Shown here: one piece after another, positions 21,260-29,199 of the stretch
How the letters are laid out: every line of letters begins with the position of its first letter
Numbering within the stretch: the stretch's first letter is position 1
IMG/VR virus record: IMGVR_UViG_3300018080_000084
Span: 1-34,578 of that record
Direction: 5' to 3' (one strand)
From: a virus
Length of the DNA: 34,578 bases
Made by a program: the position numbers and the translations under genes
The notes under the pieces: model-generated
The model's input: only the letters and a program-made list of their open reading frames with translations
Databases searched by the model: none
Told to the model about the DNA's origin: nothing

Positions 21260-21794
21260 ACCTTATGTGTCCCATAATTTGCGCCGAAGTGTCCATAGCC
21301 ACATTCGCTGTGGCTGCGCCCGCTGAGCAAACCCAAATCTCTCCACGGCGTGTGTTAGGAATTGCGTTCATAACACAATAATCGCCAGTGTAGGTTAAGT
21401 TGCTGACCTGCAGAACGCCAACAAACGGCTTTTCTAAAGAGTTGGCTACCAAATATGGCAGCTCCAAATATAAATTCCCTGTGCCCGTATGGGCTGTCCA
21501 CGTAACGTCGAACCACACGTCTACCATCAGGCCCTGTCTTAGGACCCATCCAATCTGTTTGTCGGCCGCGTAGGTTCCTGCTCCAGCAGATGAGACACCG
21601 AACACCGCCGGCAAATATTGCCGGTTCCCTATATCATCGTTTGTTCTGATGTCGCCATTGATGCCCTGTGCCACGTCCTCATACATTCTCTGCAGAGTAA
21701 ATATCATCTCGCGGATGTATTGCTGAAACCTAGCTGGTTCCTCAAGCACTCGGTCAGGCGGGTTAGGAAAGATTAGGCTCTCAGGGATGGTCAT
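21231..21794 (-). CDS. Tail fibre-like or minor virion protein (187 aa)
   Basis: The N-terminus (PPDRVLEEPARFQQYIREMIFTLQRMYEDVAQGING) is a helical attachment segment. The rest (FGVSSAGAGTYA, WVLRQGLMVDVWFDVTWTAHTGTGNLYLELPY) is a beta domain found at the C-termini of many short phage fibre proteins. It probably attaches to the tail hub encoded just upstream; ATG 21794 overlaps that gene's TGA, with GGAGG nine bases upstream. Confidence 0.75.
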   Translation of the reverse strand: MTIPESLIFPNPPDRVLEEPARFQQYIREMIFTLQRMYEDVAQGINGDIRTNDDIGNRQYLPAVFGVSSAGAGTYAADKQIGWVLRQGLMVDVWFDVTWTAHTGTGNLYLELPYLVANSLEKPFVGVLQVSNLTYTGDYCVMNAIPNTRRGEIWVCSAGAATANVAMDTSAQIMGHIRYVGQAIERS

Positions 21795-23941
21795 GAGACG
21801 CGCCTCCCTGTTTTAGCAAAGTGCGGCATAAACGCATGTATACGCATAGGCTCATCAATGCCCGTGGCTATGATACGCACACGGTGCTGATAGCCTGTTC
21901 CACCAGCATGTACCCTCTTCCAGGTCTTAGTACGCTCAAACGGTAGTTCGGTGATGACTCCTCCAGTCGCATAGGCTGTAAAGGATGAGGTGTCGACTCC
22001 AATGGTGAAGTTGTTGGCATCGACTACCGTCACTGTGTAGGGTCCGCCGTTAACCTCGGCCATTCCTTCGACCTTGTAGATATAGATTTCGTCGCCATCG
22101 GACAGACCGTGCTGGTTAGCGGTAACTGAACCTGGATTCGCCTGCGAAATGGAGCCAATCTCGGCTTTTTCCACTAGATTGGGGAGAAAATCACCGGTTC
22201 GAGTCGCATAAGGCGTCTGGTCATTGTTTTTGTAGAACTCGTAGATGACGTCGGTGTTTTGGTTAGAGTCTACGAAGACGTCCATGTATCCGAACCGACA
22301 CTGCGCACCTTCTTTAATCCAGGGGTTCCATGCCGCTGAGTAAAGCTCGAAGCTGATAGAAGCACCGTCGTCGCTTGCGTCGACTTCAAGTGTGTGAATC
22401 TGTCCGGACCGGTCTCCTCCCAGGAAGATTTCTCCACCTGCCTGCCAGACGTAATCGTCTAACTGGTCTTCCCCGGCTTCCGATAGAGTCTCCGGCAAGC
22501 CCAAATTTGTGGCGTTGGCCGCGGTAAAGTCATCCAGCGCGTAGTCTTTGGCAACACCTCCGTATCCGAGAACGTTCATCGAGATGTCGTAGGTACTAAA
22601 CGCACCTGACTCGTCGTCGTAGATAAGAGCCGAATCGGCATCCTCAGATTCACAGCAAGGATAGAGCATCCAAAGGCGCCGCTTACCAAACGAGCGCTTC
22701 GCAAAGACCTTTTCAAAGCTGTTCGCGTTGACCTCATCTTGGACGAAGTCCTCGATACGAGCATCCCACCGTTTGGTCTCAACGGCGTCTGTAGCTGTGA
22801 TTCCTCTCAAGCCTGCCGCGGTGACGTAGCGGTCGAAGCCGGCGGTTGTCATCTTTCCGTCACAGGCCCGGAAGTCGTTGATTTTGTCCCACCGAAAGGG
22901 GAGCGCAGGGTCTGGGGTTGGCCGCAGAGTCCAGACGCTCTCCGTGAAAAAGACAATGAGCTGGTCTTGAACGAACTGGGCGCTGATGATTTGTTGGCCG
23001 GTAGGTGCATCCACAAAGCCACCTCGCCCAGCAACGTTGTCATCCCACTCGTTCGCAAAGCTTCCTGGAGTTCCAGGATTCTGAGCCTGGCACCAACGGG
23101 CTCTCTGAGGATAGGTGTTGGTTCCCTCAAACGTGTGAAGCAGCACCAGACGCTGCCTGAATGGAAAGATAAGCTTGCAGCCTCGGATAGCATTACCGCC
23201 ATTAATGGTCGGAGCAAACTGAGTGGTCGCGGTGGTGCTAATCGATGGGTCATAGATGCGGATACCGTCTGTCGAACCCCCGGCGTTTGACTTGCCGTTC
23301 GTGAAGTAAAGCCGAAATAACGTAGATGCCGTGGTGGACGCAGTCGAGGCCCAGTTACCTGCTACAACGTAATCGGTATTTGCTCCCGACATCACATCTG
23401 CTGTGTCGAGTGGGTCGAAGAGCTCCGAGACGGTATTGTAAATGGCGGCTCTCTTGGTATCGAAGACAAGAAGCTGCTTCACATTGGAGCTGTCTACAAA
23501 CCTCCAGATTCCCATGATGCGGTCACCAGGGTAGTAACCTACGCATCCAGACGTAAAGCTCCCGAGTGATGTTCCATCGACGTCTGCTCCCGCTATCGTT
23601 TCTAACGTAAAGGTGGTACCCGTTACATTGCGAACGACATATTGGGTGTCATTTAGACTCGTCCAGGTGCCGCCTGTCATGTAGTTTAGTTGTACGGTGT
23701 CACCGTTCGTCAGACCAGTGGTGGAAGCTACGGTAAATACTGCCGGGTCGGCGTTAGTTGCCCCCGTAATACTGATGCAATGCGGAAGGTCTCCGAGCTT
23801 TTGGTATCCTTCTCTCTTTTCAAGAATTCCGTGATGAATGTGACCATTAGTAATTTCCTCGAACCCATCCTGTGGCAAGAGCCACGGCTCAAGGTCCGTG
23901 TCCAGGCCTATGCTAAATGGCGCGATGAGGAAAGGCTGCAT
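21791..23941 (-). CDS. Tail hub / P22 gp10-like stabilisation (nozzle) protein
   Basis: This is a 716-residue protein. The start (APFSIGLDTDLEPWLLPQDGFEEITNGHIHHGILEKREGY) is typical of gp10-like podovirus tail proteins, whose beta-propeller body closes the portal channel. WRFV, LFRLYFTNG, QRLVLLHTFEGTN and FVQDQLIVFFTESVWTL are propeller-like strands. Two FCCH-like modules are inserted, residues 57-135 and 595-665. The start forms TAATG with the preceding stop, with GGAGG upstream. The assignment rests on the N-terminal pattern, size and gene order. Confidence 0.82.
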   Translation of the reverse strand: MQPFLIAPFSIGLDTDLEPWLLPQDGFEEITNGHIHHGILEKREGYQKLGDLPHCISITGATNADPAVFTVASTTGLTNGDTVQLNYMTGGTWTSLNDTQYVVRNVTGTTFTLETIAGADVDGTSLGSFTSGCVGYYPGDRIMGIWRFVDSSNVKQLLVFDTKRAAIYNTVSELFDPLDTADVMSGANTDYVVAGNWASTASTTASTLFRLYFTNGKSNAGGSTDGIRIYDPSISTTATTQFAPTINGGNAIRGCKLIFPFRQRLVLLHTFEGTNTYPQRARWCQAQNPGTPGSFANEWDDNVAGRGGFVDAPTGQQIISAQFVQDQLIVFFTESVWTLRPTPDPALPFRWDKINDFRACDGKMTTAGFDRYVTAAGLRGITATDAVETKRWDARIEDFVQDEVNANSFEKVFAKRSFGKRRLWMLYPCCESEDADSALIYDDESGAFSTYDISMNVLGYGGVAKDYALDDFTAANATNLGLPETLSEAGEDQLDDYVWQAGGEIFLGGDRSGQIHTLEVDASDDGASISFELYSAAWNPWIKEGAQCRFGYMDVFVDSNQNTDVIYEFYKNNDQTPYATRTGDFLPNLVEKAEIGSISQANPGSVTANQHGLSDGDEIYIYKVEGMAEVNGGPYTVTVVDANNFTIGVDTSSFTAYATGGVITELPFERTKTWKRVHAGGTGYQHRVRIIATGIDEPMRIHAFMPHFAKTGRRVS

Positions 23942-24612
23942 TACGCTTGACCTCCGACGGCAATCACGAAGAAGCCACTGTCTTTACTGTCTCCGGCGCT
24001 TACATTCCTTGTCTGGATTTTGAACTGGGAGACGGTTTTTGTGGACCCGTCCCAGGAACCGGACACGTTGCCTTCACATAGTATAGCTACCGAATAGTTG
24101 GTATTGGCAAACCGGTCTGTGGTCCAGTTAATTGTATAACGCCCGGTAGCCGTCTTAGAGCCGCTGGCAATACCGGACCCATATTGCAGGGTGCCGGCGC
24201 TATTGATGTAACCCCATGCCACAACGATGTTATTCTCGTTGTTGACACGCGCCGCATCAGTATCGAAAGCAAAGGAATCCATGTAGAAGGCTGTCGCGCG
24301 GTTTCCGAGCTTTCCTGCCTCTGTGAGGGCAATGACATTGCCAGCAGGGTCCTTCACATGGCCTTCAGCGACGCCATTGGCATCTTGCTTGCAGTACATG
24401 AAGAACGTCTCGGCTTCTGTCGTCGGGTCGTTGTTGGCTGCACGCCCGTTTCGCTCTATATAGGCCGAGCTGTACTGCTGGAGATAGGAGGCGGTACCAG
24501 CCATCGGGTTTGCGTCTTCACCCTGCTCTATCGATTGCCAGTTGGGACGTATTACGACGCCCAGATTGCGAATTTTCTCGTCATTCGCCGGAAGCGAGCT
24601 GTCCCATGCCAT
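23941..24612 (-). CDS. Fibre-like or accessory virion protein (223 aa)
   Basis: Residues 1-40 (SSLPANDEKIRNLGVVIRPNWQSIEQG) match the start of many phage proteins that attach fibres or spikes. The C-terminal about 100 residues (GYINSAGTLQYGSG, GRYTINWTTDRFANTNYSVAILCEGN, FKIQTRNVSAGDSKDSGFFVIAVGG) are a beta domain of the H-type fibre-tip kind. GGAG is upstream of ATG 24612, and the start overlaps the end of the previous gene. Its place before the tail hub suggests a tail appendage. Confidence 0.78.
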   Translation of the reverse strand: MAWDSSLPANDEKIRNLGVVIRPNWQSIEQGEDANPMAGTASYLQQYSSAYIERNGRAANNDPTTEAETFFMYCKQDANGVAEGHVKDPAGNVIALTEAGKLGNRATAFYMDSFAFDTDAARVNNENNIVVAWGYINSAGTLQYGSGIASGSKTATGRYTINWTTDRFANTNYSVAILCEGNVSGSWDGSTKTVSQFKIQTRNVSAGDSKDSGFFVIAVGGQA

Positions 24613-24955
24613 AGTATTGGTCTCCTTTAAGCGGTCTAAGGTTGAACATTCCCTCGTATTCGGGATGTTCCAACATCATCTTTCTGGCGTAGTAGGGGAA
24701 GAAGTTGTGATTTATCTTGAAGGTGTCTTCTTCGGCATTGACCCCTGTTCTCCACCTCATGACACGTATGACGTAGTCCGCGCCTATTTTGCGGTACCCG
24801 CGGTCCCACAGGCCCATCGAGATTTCCTTGAACTTGTCGTAAATATTGGGATGTCTTTGGTCATACTCCCTAAACTTACGCCACATATAACTATCGGCCG
24901 GGGAGTCCGGCTTTGGCGCGAAGAGGTGACCTTGTCCGTTTTTATCCCAATACAT
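24581..24955 (-). CDS. Conserved small protein of phages and mobile elements, unknown function
   Basis: This starts at ATG 24955 with GAGG nearby and a frame that begins just after the connector stop; an upstream TTG would add 13 residues without a ribosome site. The pattern HPNIYDKFKEISMGLWDRGYRKIGADYVIRVMRW, then FKINHNFFPYYARKMMLEHPEYEGMFNLRPL, is one I recognise from many phages and accessory regions, always uncharacterised, and looks like a winged-helix fold. Whether it belongs to the virion or acts on DNA is not clear. Confidence 0.8.
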   Translation of the reverse strand: MYWDKNGQGHLFAPKPDSPADSYMWRKFREYDQRHPNIYDKFKEISMGLWDRGYRKIGADYVIRVMRWRTGVNAEEDTFKINHNFFPYYARKMMLEHPEYEGMFNLRPLKGDQYYGMGQLASGE

Positions 24956-24962
24956 ACCTACC

Positions 24963-25868
24963 TCAAAACATTGGAAGCGCACGGGTCGACTCAAGGTCGA
25001 TGTGCGTCCTGGTTAGGATGTAGTCCACCTGCTCCTTGTAAAGCGGGGTAAGCATCGCGTACTGGTCCAGCTCACCGAAATCTGAGACGATGCGCCTTGC
25101 GGTTCCAAAGGCTATACATGGGCCCCACTCGTCAAGCAGAGGCCTGTCAGTAGCATTAATGAAGGTCTCCTGATTGGCTCCAGAGGCCGGTCGTACAAGT
25201 TCCAATGTCCAGGCTTTCAAACGAATCCGATAAGCCCTATCTGGGACCGGATACATTTTGAACTGGTTATTGTACATTAGGATAGCTGTCGGCTTTCCTG
25301 TTATCTGCTGCACAAAGCTGGCGTAGATTCCCTGGCCTGATATTGGCGCTGTGTTGAAGGTTACGGAGATGGCGCCCGTCTCATAGTCGACCGTGCCTGT
25401 TCCACCCTGGTTGCCTGTCAGCACGCCCAGCCCGTTATCGGTGAAGACCTCTACCGTGTCATCGATGACCACCGACTCCTTCTGAATCGGTACATTGCTG
25501 CTAAAGGTATTGGTAAAGCCGGTTGTTGCCCCGTCGCCAGTCCAGGTTGTAAAGCGCTGAACGTTCTGAGGGTTCTCCGCTTCAAACTTGTCAGGGTCCT
25601 GGTAAAACAACGTGTTAAGATTGTCTACGTAGGCCTCAGGAACGAAGTTGGTGTAGTTGGTAGGAAAGTCGTAGAGCTGCTGGTGATACAGCGTCGTAAA
25701 TTCATAGTAGGTGTAATTCCGGTTCAACTTGACTTCAGCAGGAAACTCGTACTGCAAGTACTTGTTGATGTACTCGTCGAGCTGATTATTGTTCAGCTCA
25801 GACAGAGACGTTCGGCCGCTTAGCTGCCGCGTCTTCGTACGAATCTCTGATAAATCCCAGTTGGCCAT
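24963..25868 (-). CDS. Head-tail adaptor (P22 gp4-like) with inserted beta module
   Basis: This is a 301-residue protein. Residues 1-50 (LSEIRTKTRQLSGRTSLSELNNNQLDEYINKYLQYEFPAEV) and the C-terminal helices (residues about 190-301, IAFGTARRIVSDFG, YKEQVDYILTRTHID) fit a connector that docks under the portal. Residues 108-189 are an inserted beta unit (TWTGDGATTGFTNTF, VVIDDTVEVFTDNGLGVLTG, GTVDYETGAISVTFNTAPISGQGIYASF) common in phage structural proteins. Gene order (after the capsid, before the tail hub) supports the role. Confidence 0.8.
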   Translation of the reverse strand: MANWDLSEIRTKTRQLSGRTSLSELNNNQLDEYINKYLQYEFPAEVKLNRNYTYYEFTTLYHQQLYDFPTNYTNFVPEAYVDNLNTLFYQDPDKFEAENPQNVQRFTTWTGDGATTGFTNTFSSNVPIQKESVVIDDTVEVFTDNGLGVLTGNQGGTGTVDYETGAISVTFNTAPISGQGIYASFVQQITGKPTAILMYNNQFKMYPVPDRAYRIRLKAWTLELVRPASGANQETFINATDRPLLDEWGPCIAFGTARRIVSDFGELDQYAMLTPLYKEQVDYILTRTHIDLESTRALPMF

Positions 25869-25897
25869 GCTACACCCCTATGTAAACCCGCTTTACA

Positions 25898-26221
25898 TCA
25901 CTCAAACAGCTGCCGACACTGAAACCGAGACTTGTGTCCGGTCAGTTCCTTTTCCATTCCGCCGATGCCGTTTGGACGGTAATTCCAAATCGGAGTGCGG
26001 CGGGACTCGATGTGCTCAATGACGCGCCGAGGAAGCTTGTATTTGCCGCCGTGCATCAGGTGATATTTTTTCGGATTCTTTGTGCTTCCGTAAACGAATA
26101 GCTGTGGGACTCCGGGCTCTTCGAGGTTCATGAACTCAATCGAGACCTCCTCGTTAAGCCATTCTTCTTTCCTTTCGGCTTCGCTTTTCATGATTTTTGG
26201 TCCTTTGACATCTTTGGTCAT
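25898..26221 (-). CDS. Hypothetical virion-region protein
   Basis: This is a 107-residue basic protein. Residues 1-45 are charged helices; 45-80 (LFVYGSTKNPKKYHLMHGGKYKLPRRVIEHIESRRTPIW) look like a small beta/alpha fold. Similar small proteins accompany the capsid genes in N4-gp56-type phages, but I cannot assign a function. GGAG lies before ATG 26221. It follows a hairpin at 26254-26281 that may limit its transcription. Confidence 0.72.
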   Translation of the reverse strand: MTKDVKGPKIMKSEAERKEEWLNEEVSIEFMNLEEPGVPQLFVYGSTKNPKKYHLMHGGKYKLPRRVIEHIESRRTPIWNYRPNGIGGMEKELTGHKSRFQCRQLFE

Positions 26222-26253
26222 TGCTAGCTCCTATTCTTTAGCAAAACGAGAGA

Positions 26254-26281
26254 GGCCAGGAAAATGGAGGTAAACCTGGCC
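26254..26281 (-). terminator. Hairpin after the capsid-accessory gene (partial terminator or processing site)
   Basis: GGCCAGG pairs with CCTGGCC (26275-26281 with 26254-26260), extended by GAG/CTC with a bulge. In the minus direction it is followed by TCTCTCG then TTTT, so the T run is short and offset. A leaky terminator would help keep capsid and accessory mRNA above that of downstream genes. Confidence 0.5.
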
Positions 26282-26293
26282 CCTCCCCGGGGA

Positions 26294-26890
26294 TTAGGTG
26301 ACTGATTCCTTACCCTTCACAACTGCGACCATGACAGCGCTGTTAGCGCCGACTGGAGTCGTGCCAACGGTGATACCGCGGCGTGCAAAGTTTTCTGTAG
26401 GAATTGCGTTACCGTTGGTGTCGCTTACTCGTGTAACGAAACCACCACTTACATAAGCTGAATACCCGCTAGAAGTATCCGTAGCTGTCGTAAGGGCAGT
26501 TGCTGTAAGAGACGCGATTGTGTACTCACCGTTCAGGCTGGTACCCGCTCCATCATCAGCAACAGCTGCAACCTTGATGGTATCGCCAGCAGCGAAACCA
26601 GCAGGGCCGGAGTCGTCAACTGTGATAACAGCAGGGTTTGCAGCCGAAATAGCGCTGATAGCAGCACCGTAGTTGGCGTTTTCTGAAAGCGGTGTGAAGC
26701 CGTTAGTGGTCGCAATTGTACCAGCATCGACGTCCAACACCTCAGCGTCAGCCATTTGGTCATTCCACATCCAAATACCGCCGTTAGTACGGTCAATGGT
26801 TGTGATTTCCGCTACCTCGAAGCCAACATCCAGGTCCCTAGCAACTGCAGGGTTCGGGTTAGTCCAGGTAAATGTTTTCATTTGAGCCAT
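26294..26890 (-). CDS. Capsid-accessory protein (possible decoration) with FCCH-like module
   Basis: This is a 198-residue protein directly downstream of the major capsid gene. Residues 1-75 (FTWTNPNPAVARDLDVGFEVAEITTID, GIWMWNDQM) and 160-198 form one domain. Residues 78-155 are an inserted FCCH-like beta module (ISAANPAVITV, FAAGDTIKV, LNGEYTIASLT, YSAYVSGG). A head decoration or cement role is inferred from the position, size and the absence of a membrane or DNA-binding pattern. There is a strong GGAGGAGG Shine-Dalgarno, consistent with high expression. Confidence 0.72.
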   Translation of the reverse strand: MAQMKTFTWTNPNPAVARDLDVGFEVAEITTIDRTNGGIWMWNDQMADAEVLDVDAGTIATTNGFTPLSENANYGAAISAISAANPAVITVDDSGPAGFAAGDTIKVAAVADDGAGTSLNGEYTIASLTATALTTATDTSSGYSAYVSGGFVTRVSDTNGNAIPTENFARRGITVGTTPVGANSAVMVAVVKGKESVT

Positions 26891-26906
26891 GACTTACCTC
26901 CTCCTA

Positions 26907-27848
26907 TTAAGTGTGCGTTGCAGTTAGGTTCACCATGAAGTTGTCGTTCAAGATACGAGCGACAAATGGGTGCTGCCAGCCGACAGTACCACGCTGGTGA
27001 AGTGGGTCAGCGCTACCAGCAGAACCAAGAGGTTCTACGTAGAACTCACCAGCTTCGCTGCCCAGGTGGACAACAGCGTAAGCTTCCTTACCGATGATGA
27101 AGTTGTTGTACACCGCAGGAGACGCAGCAGACACACTGCCAACCGAGCTGTAAAGCCAGCGGACGTTGCCTGTGGTGCCCCATTCCCCGGGCTGTACTTC
27201 GTTTTGGTTCGGGTACTGTGCGCTATGGAGGAAGTTAGCAACATTCTCCAGGTCGTCCAGTAGAGCCGTGTCGATGTAACCCCAGAACGCAGGCCGTACA
27301 GGAGCGGTACCGAAGGCATCGCGTCCCTGGATGACCTCGGAAATCATCTCAGCGTCGTTGTTCAGCAGTTGAACAACAGCGGCGTCGATGTCTGCCTTGG
27401 TAAGTTCTGTGGGGGTGTTACCGTTGACACCGTTAGAGCAAGCAAGCACGGAGCTTGTCGATGCAAGAACGTCGCGGGTAACTTCGTCGATTGTCTGGCC
27501 CATGTTCTGAGCAAGCAGACGTGCAGACTCGTTAAGGACTCGGTCCTCAACAGTCAGCTCGACTTGGTTGGTGATGGTAACGAAGTTACCGTAGAAGTCG
27601 ACGCGAGCCTGGATGTCCGTCGCTGATAGGCTTGCTCCCGGAGGAGTTGTGCCGTCAACGAGGGGTACAGGTACGGTCGCTAGACGCGAATAACGCCTAA
27701 ATACGATAGTGTCGCCACTCTTCTCCGGAAGTGCTCGCTTCTGGGCGAAACGAGTATGAATCAGCTGCGGGTACGCCGTCATTAGCAAAAGCCGGTCGTA
27801 ATATTCCCGCACCGCCGGAGGAAGAACGCTAACAGTAGTGATAGCCAT
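26907..27848 (-). CDS. Major capsid protein, N4-gp56 family
   Basis: This 313-residue protein has the family's N-terminal pattern: VREYYDRLLLMTAYPQLIHTRFAQKRALPEKSGDTIVFRRYSRL, then V.L.DGTTPPGASLSATDI and FVTITNQVEL. The C-terminal half has LDDLENVANF and GEFYVEPLGSAGSADPLHQRGTVGWQHPFVARIL. It forms the HK97-fold shell lattice. The length fits the family. GGAGAG lies before the ATG. It is preceded by the scaffold gene, as in P22/N4-gp56 phages. Confidence 0.93.
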   Translation of the reverse strand: MAITTVSVLPPAVREYYDRLLLMTAYPQLIHTRFAQKRALPEKSGDTIVFRRYSRLATVPVPLVDGTTPPGASLSATDIQARVDFYGNFVTITNQVELTVEDRVLNESARLLAQNMGQTIDEVTRDVLASTSSVLACSNGVNGNTPTELTKADIDAAVVQLLNNDAEMISEVIQGRDAFGTAPVRPAFWGYIDTALLDDLENVANFLHSAQYPNQNEVQPGEWGTTGNVRWLYSSVGSVSAASPAVYNNFIIGKEAYAVVHLGSEAGEFYVEPLGSAGSADPLHQRGTVGWQHPFVARILNDNFMVNLTATHT

Positions 27849-27867
27849 TTTGCTCTCCTATTTAGGG

Positions 27868-28533
27868 CTAAAAGTAGCCCCGGTTTTGGTTGGCAAGCTT
27901 CATAAACTCCGCATCAGACATGTTGTTGTATGCGCTTGGCGTCTGTGTTGGCGCGTTGCTGCCCATAGCCGATAGGCTTCCGGGCTGTTGCCCGTTTTGA
28001 ACTATGCGTTCCGCATCGGCAGACTTTTTCGCCTTGTGATTCTTCTCTCTGTAAGCATCACTATTCTTAGCCAAGAAATACGCCAACTCGTACCGATTAG
28101 GGTCGTTTTGAAGCGTTTGCCTTAGTGCTGGATTTACCTTGATTACTTCCGGGAGGTACTCTTTCACCACCTGGTCGTAATCGCGATACTTCTGTTGGAC
28201 CTTGAGCTCATCTAGTCCCGTCTGATACTGATTCTGGAGCTGGCCAATAAACTTCTTGGCCTCCCCCACAGTCAGCACGTCGTCGTCACTCATGCCTGCA
28301 TATTCATCCTGCTGCTCAGCAGCTGGCTTGTTTGCCTGCATCAGAGCCACATGGTCTTGAAGCATCTTCATTTGCTCTTGCAACTGCTGACGTTCCTTCC
28401 TCTCAGCTTGTAAAGCCGTGACAGGCACCATTTCTGGGGCCTGAGCTTCCGCTTGAGGCTGTTGAGCTTCAGCTGTTGCGGGACCGGCGGCGTCCCCGCT
28501 AGTTTCGCCCGTGTTCTGCACTTGGTCTTCCAT
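27868..28533 (-). CDS. Scaffold protein
   Basis: This is a 221-residue protein, acidic and Q/A/E rich, with a coiled coil at about residues 40-70 (LQAERKERQQLQEQMKMLQDHV) and a C-terminal region ending SDAEFMKLANQNRGYF. A low-complexity N-terminus, a central coiled coil and a position immediately before the capsid gene are typical of assembly scaffolds that shape the procapsid and leave before DNA packaging. The C-terminal helix-like stretch probably binds the shell. Confidence 0.85.
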   Translation of the reverse strand: MEDQVQNTGETSGDAAGPATAEAQQPQAEAQAPEMVPVTALQAERKERQQLQEQMKMLQDHVALMQANKPAAEQQDEYAGMSDDDVLTVGEAKKFIGQLQNQYQTGLDELKVQQKYRDYDQVVKEYLPEVIKVNPALRQTLQNDPNRYELAYFLAKNSDAYREKNHKAKKSADAERIVQNGQQPGSLSAMGSNAPTQTPSAYNNMSDAEFMKLANQNRGYF

Positions 28534-28566
28534 GTGTTCCCTTCTCGCCCGTAAGCCGGCGGCGCT

Positions 28567-28935
28567 TTAATTATTAAAGATGTACGAACCCTTGAGTTCC
28601 GGTCTCTGCTGGACGTACGGGTTTTCCGTAAGCCCGGCATGTGGTGCGACCTTCTCCCAGTCAATTGGTGCATCGTGCAGGTTAATTTGATGGTCGGTGA
28701 TTTCTCCGTCCCTGACCTCTAAAACTACGGTCCCCAATAGGGGCTTAGGTCGTTCGTCGTAATCTTTGACCAGACGCATGAGCACCTGCTCACCTGTCTT
28801 CATGCGCATCTTGCTTGGCTTGTGGTGTATCACAATCCAGTAGTGACCATTCGGACGTCTGTTGAGGATGTCTTCGACAGCCTGCTGGTCCGTATTCATC
28901 ATCTCTTGGACTGTTTCACCTAACTCTTGAACCAT
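28567..28935 (-). CDS. Conserved hypothetical protein between portal and scaffold
   Basis: This is a 122-residue protein, starting with a helix (LGETVQEMMNTDQQAVEDILNRR) and then a beta region (GHYWIVIHHKPSKM, LLGTVVLEVRDGEI). No domain recognised. Its place between portal and scaffold genes and a good GGAG Shine-Dalgarno suggest an assembly role or a virion accessory, which the sequence does not prove. Confidence 0.75.
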   Translation of the reverse strand: MVQELGETVQEMMNTDQQAVEDILNRRPNGHYWIVIHHKPSKMRMKTGEQVLMRLVKDYDERPKPLLGTVVLEVRDGEITDHQINLHDAPIDWEKVAPHAGLTENPYVQQRPELKGSYIFNN

Positions 28936-28971
28936 TTATCAATCTCCTACCAGTTCTTACCGATTTGGTAG

Positions 28972-29199
28972 TTAGTACTTGTATGCGTACGCTTTGTCGT
29001 CGTAGCCACGGTTAGGGCATGGCTTCTTGTCGTACATGTTCATGGGCATAGCCTTCACTGCTTCAGGCTTGCGGTCATGGCCCATCATTCCTTTCGACTC
29101 GTGACGACGGTCTTTCATGCTTTGCATCTTTCCGGCTTCTTTGCCGTCACGCATGCCAAGACTTTCGTCCATCCTGTCGTTATATCCTTGTTTCTTCAT
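28972..29199 (-). CDS. Small Met/Lys/Asp-rich protein
   Basis: This is a 75-residue, very hydrophilic protein with repeated M, K, R, D and G and no hydrophobic core (KMQSMKDRRHESKGMMGHDRKP), ending in Tyr-rich KAYAYKY. Such proteins are seen between portal and capsid genes in some podoviruses and are probably disordered. A perfect GGAGG six bases before ATG 29199 shows it is translated, overlapping the portal stop by 20 bases. Confidence 0.72.
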   Translation of the reverse strand: MKKQGYNDRMDESLGMRDGKEAGKMQSMKDRRHESKGMMGHDRKPEAVKAMPMNMYDKKPCPNRGYDDKAYAYKY

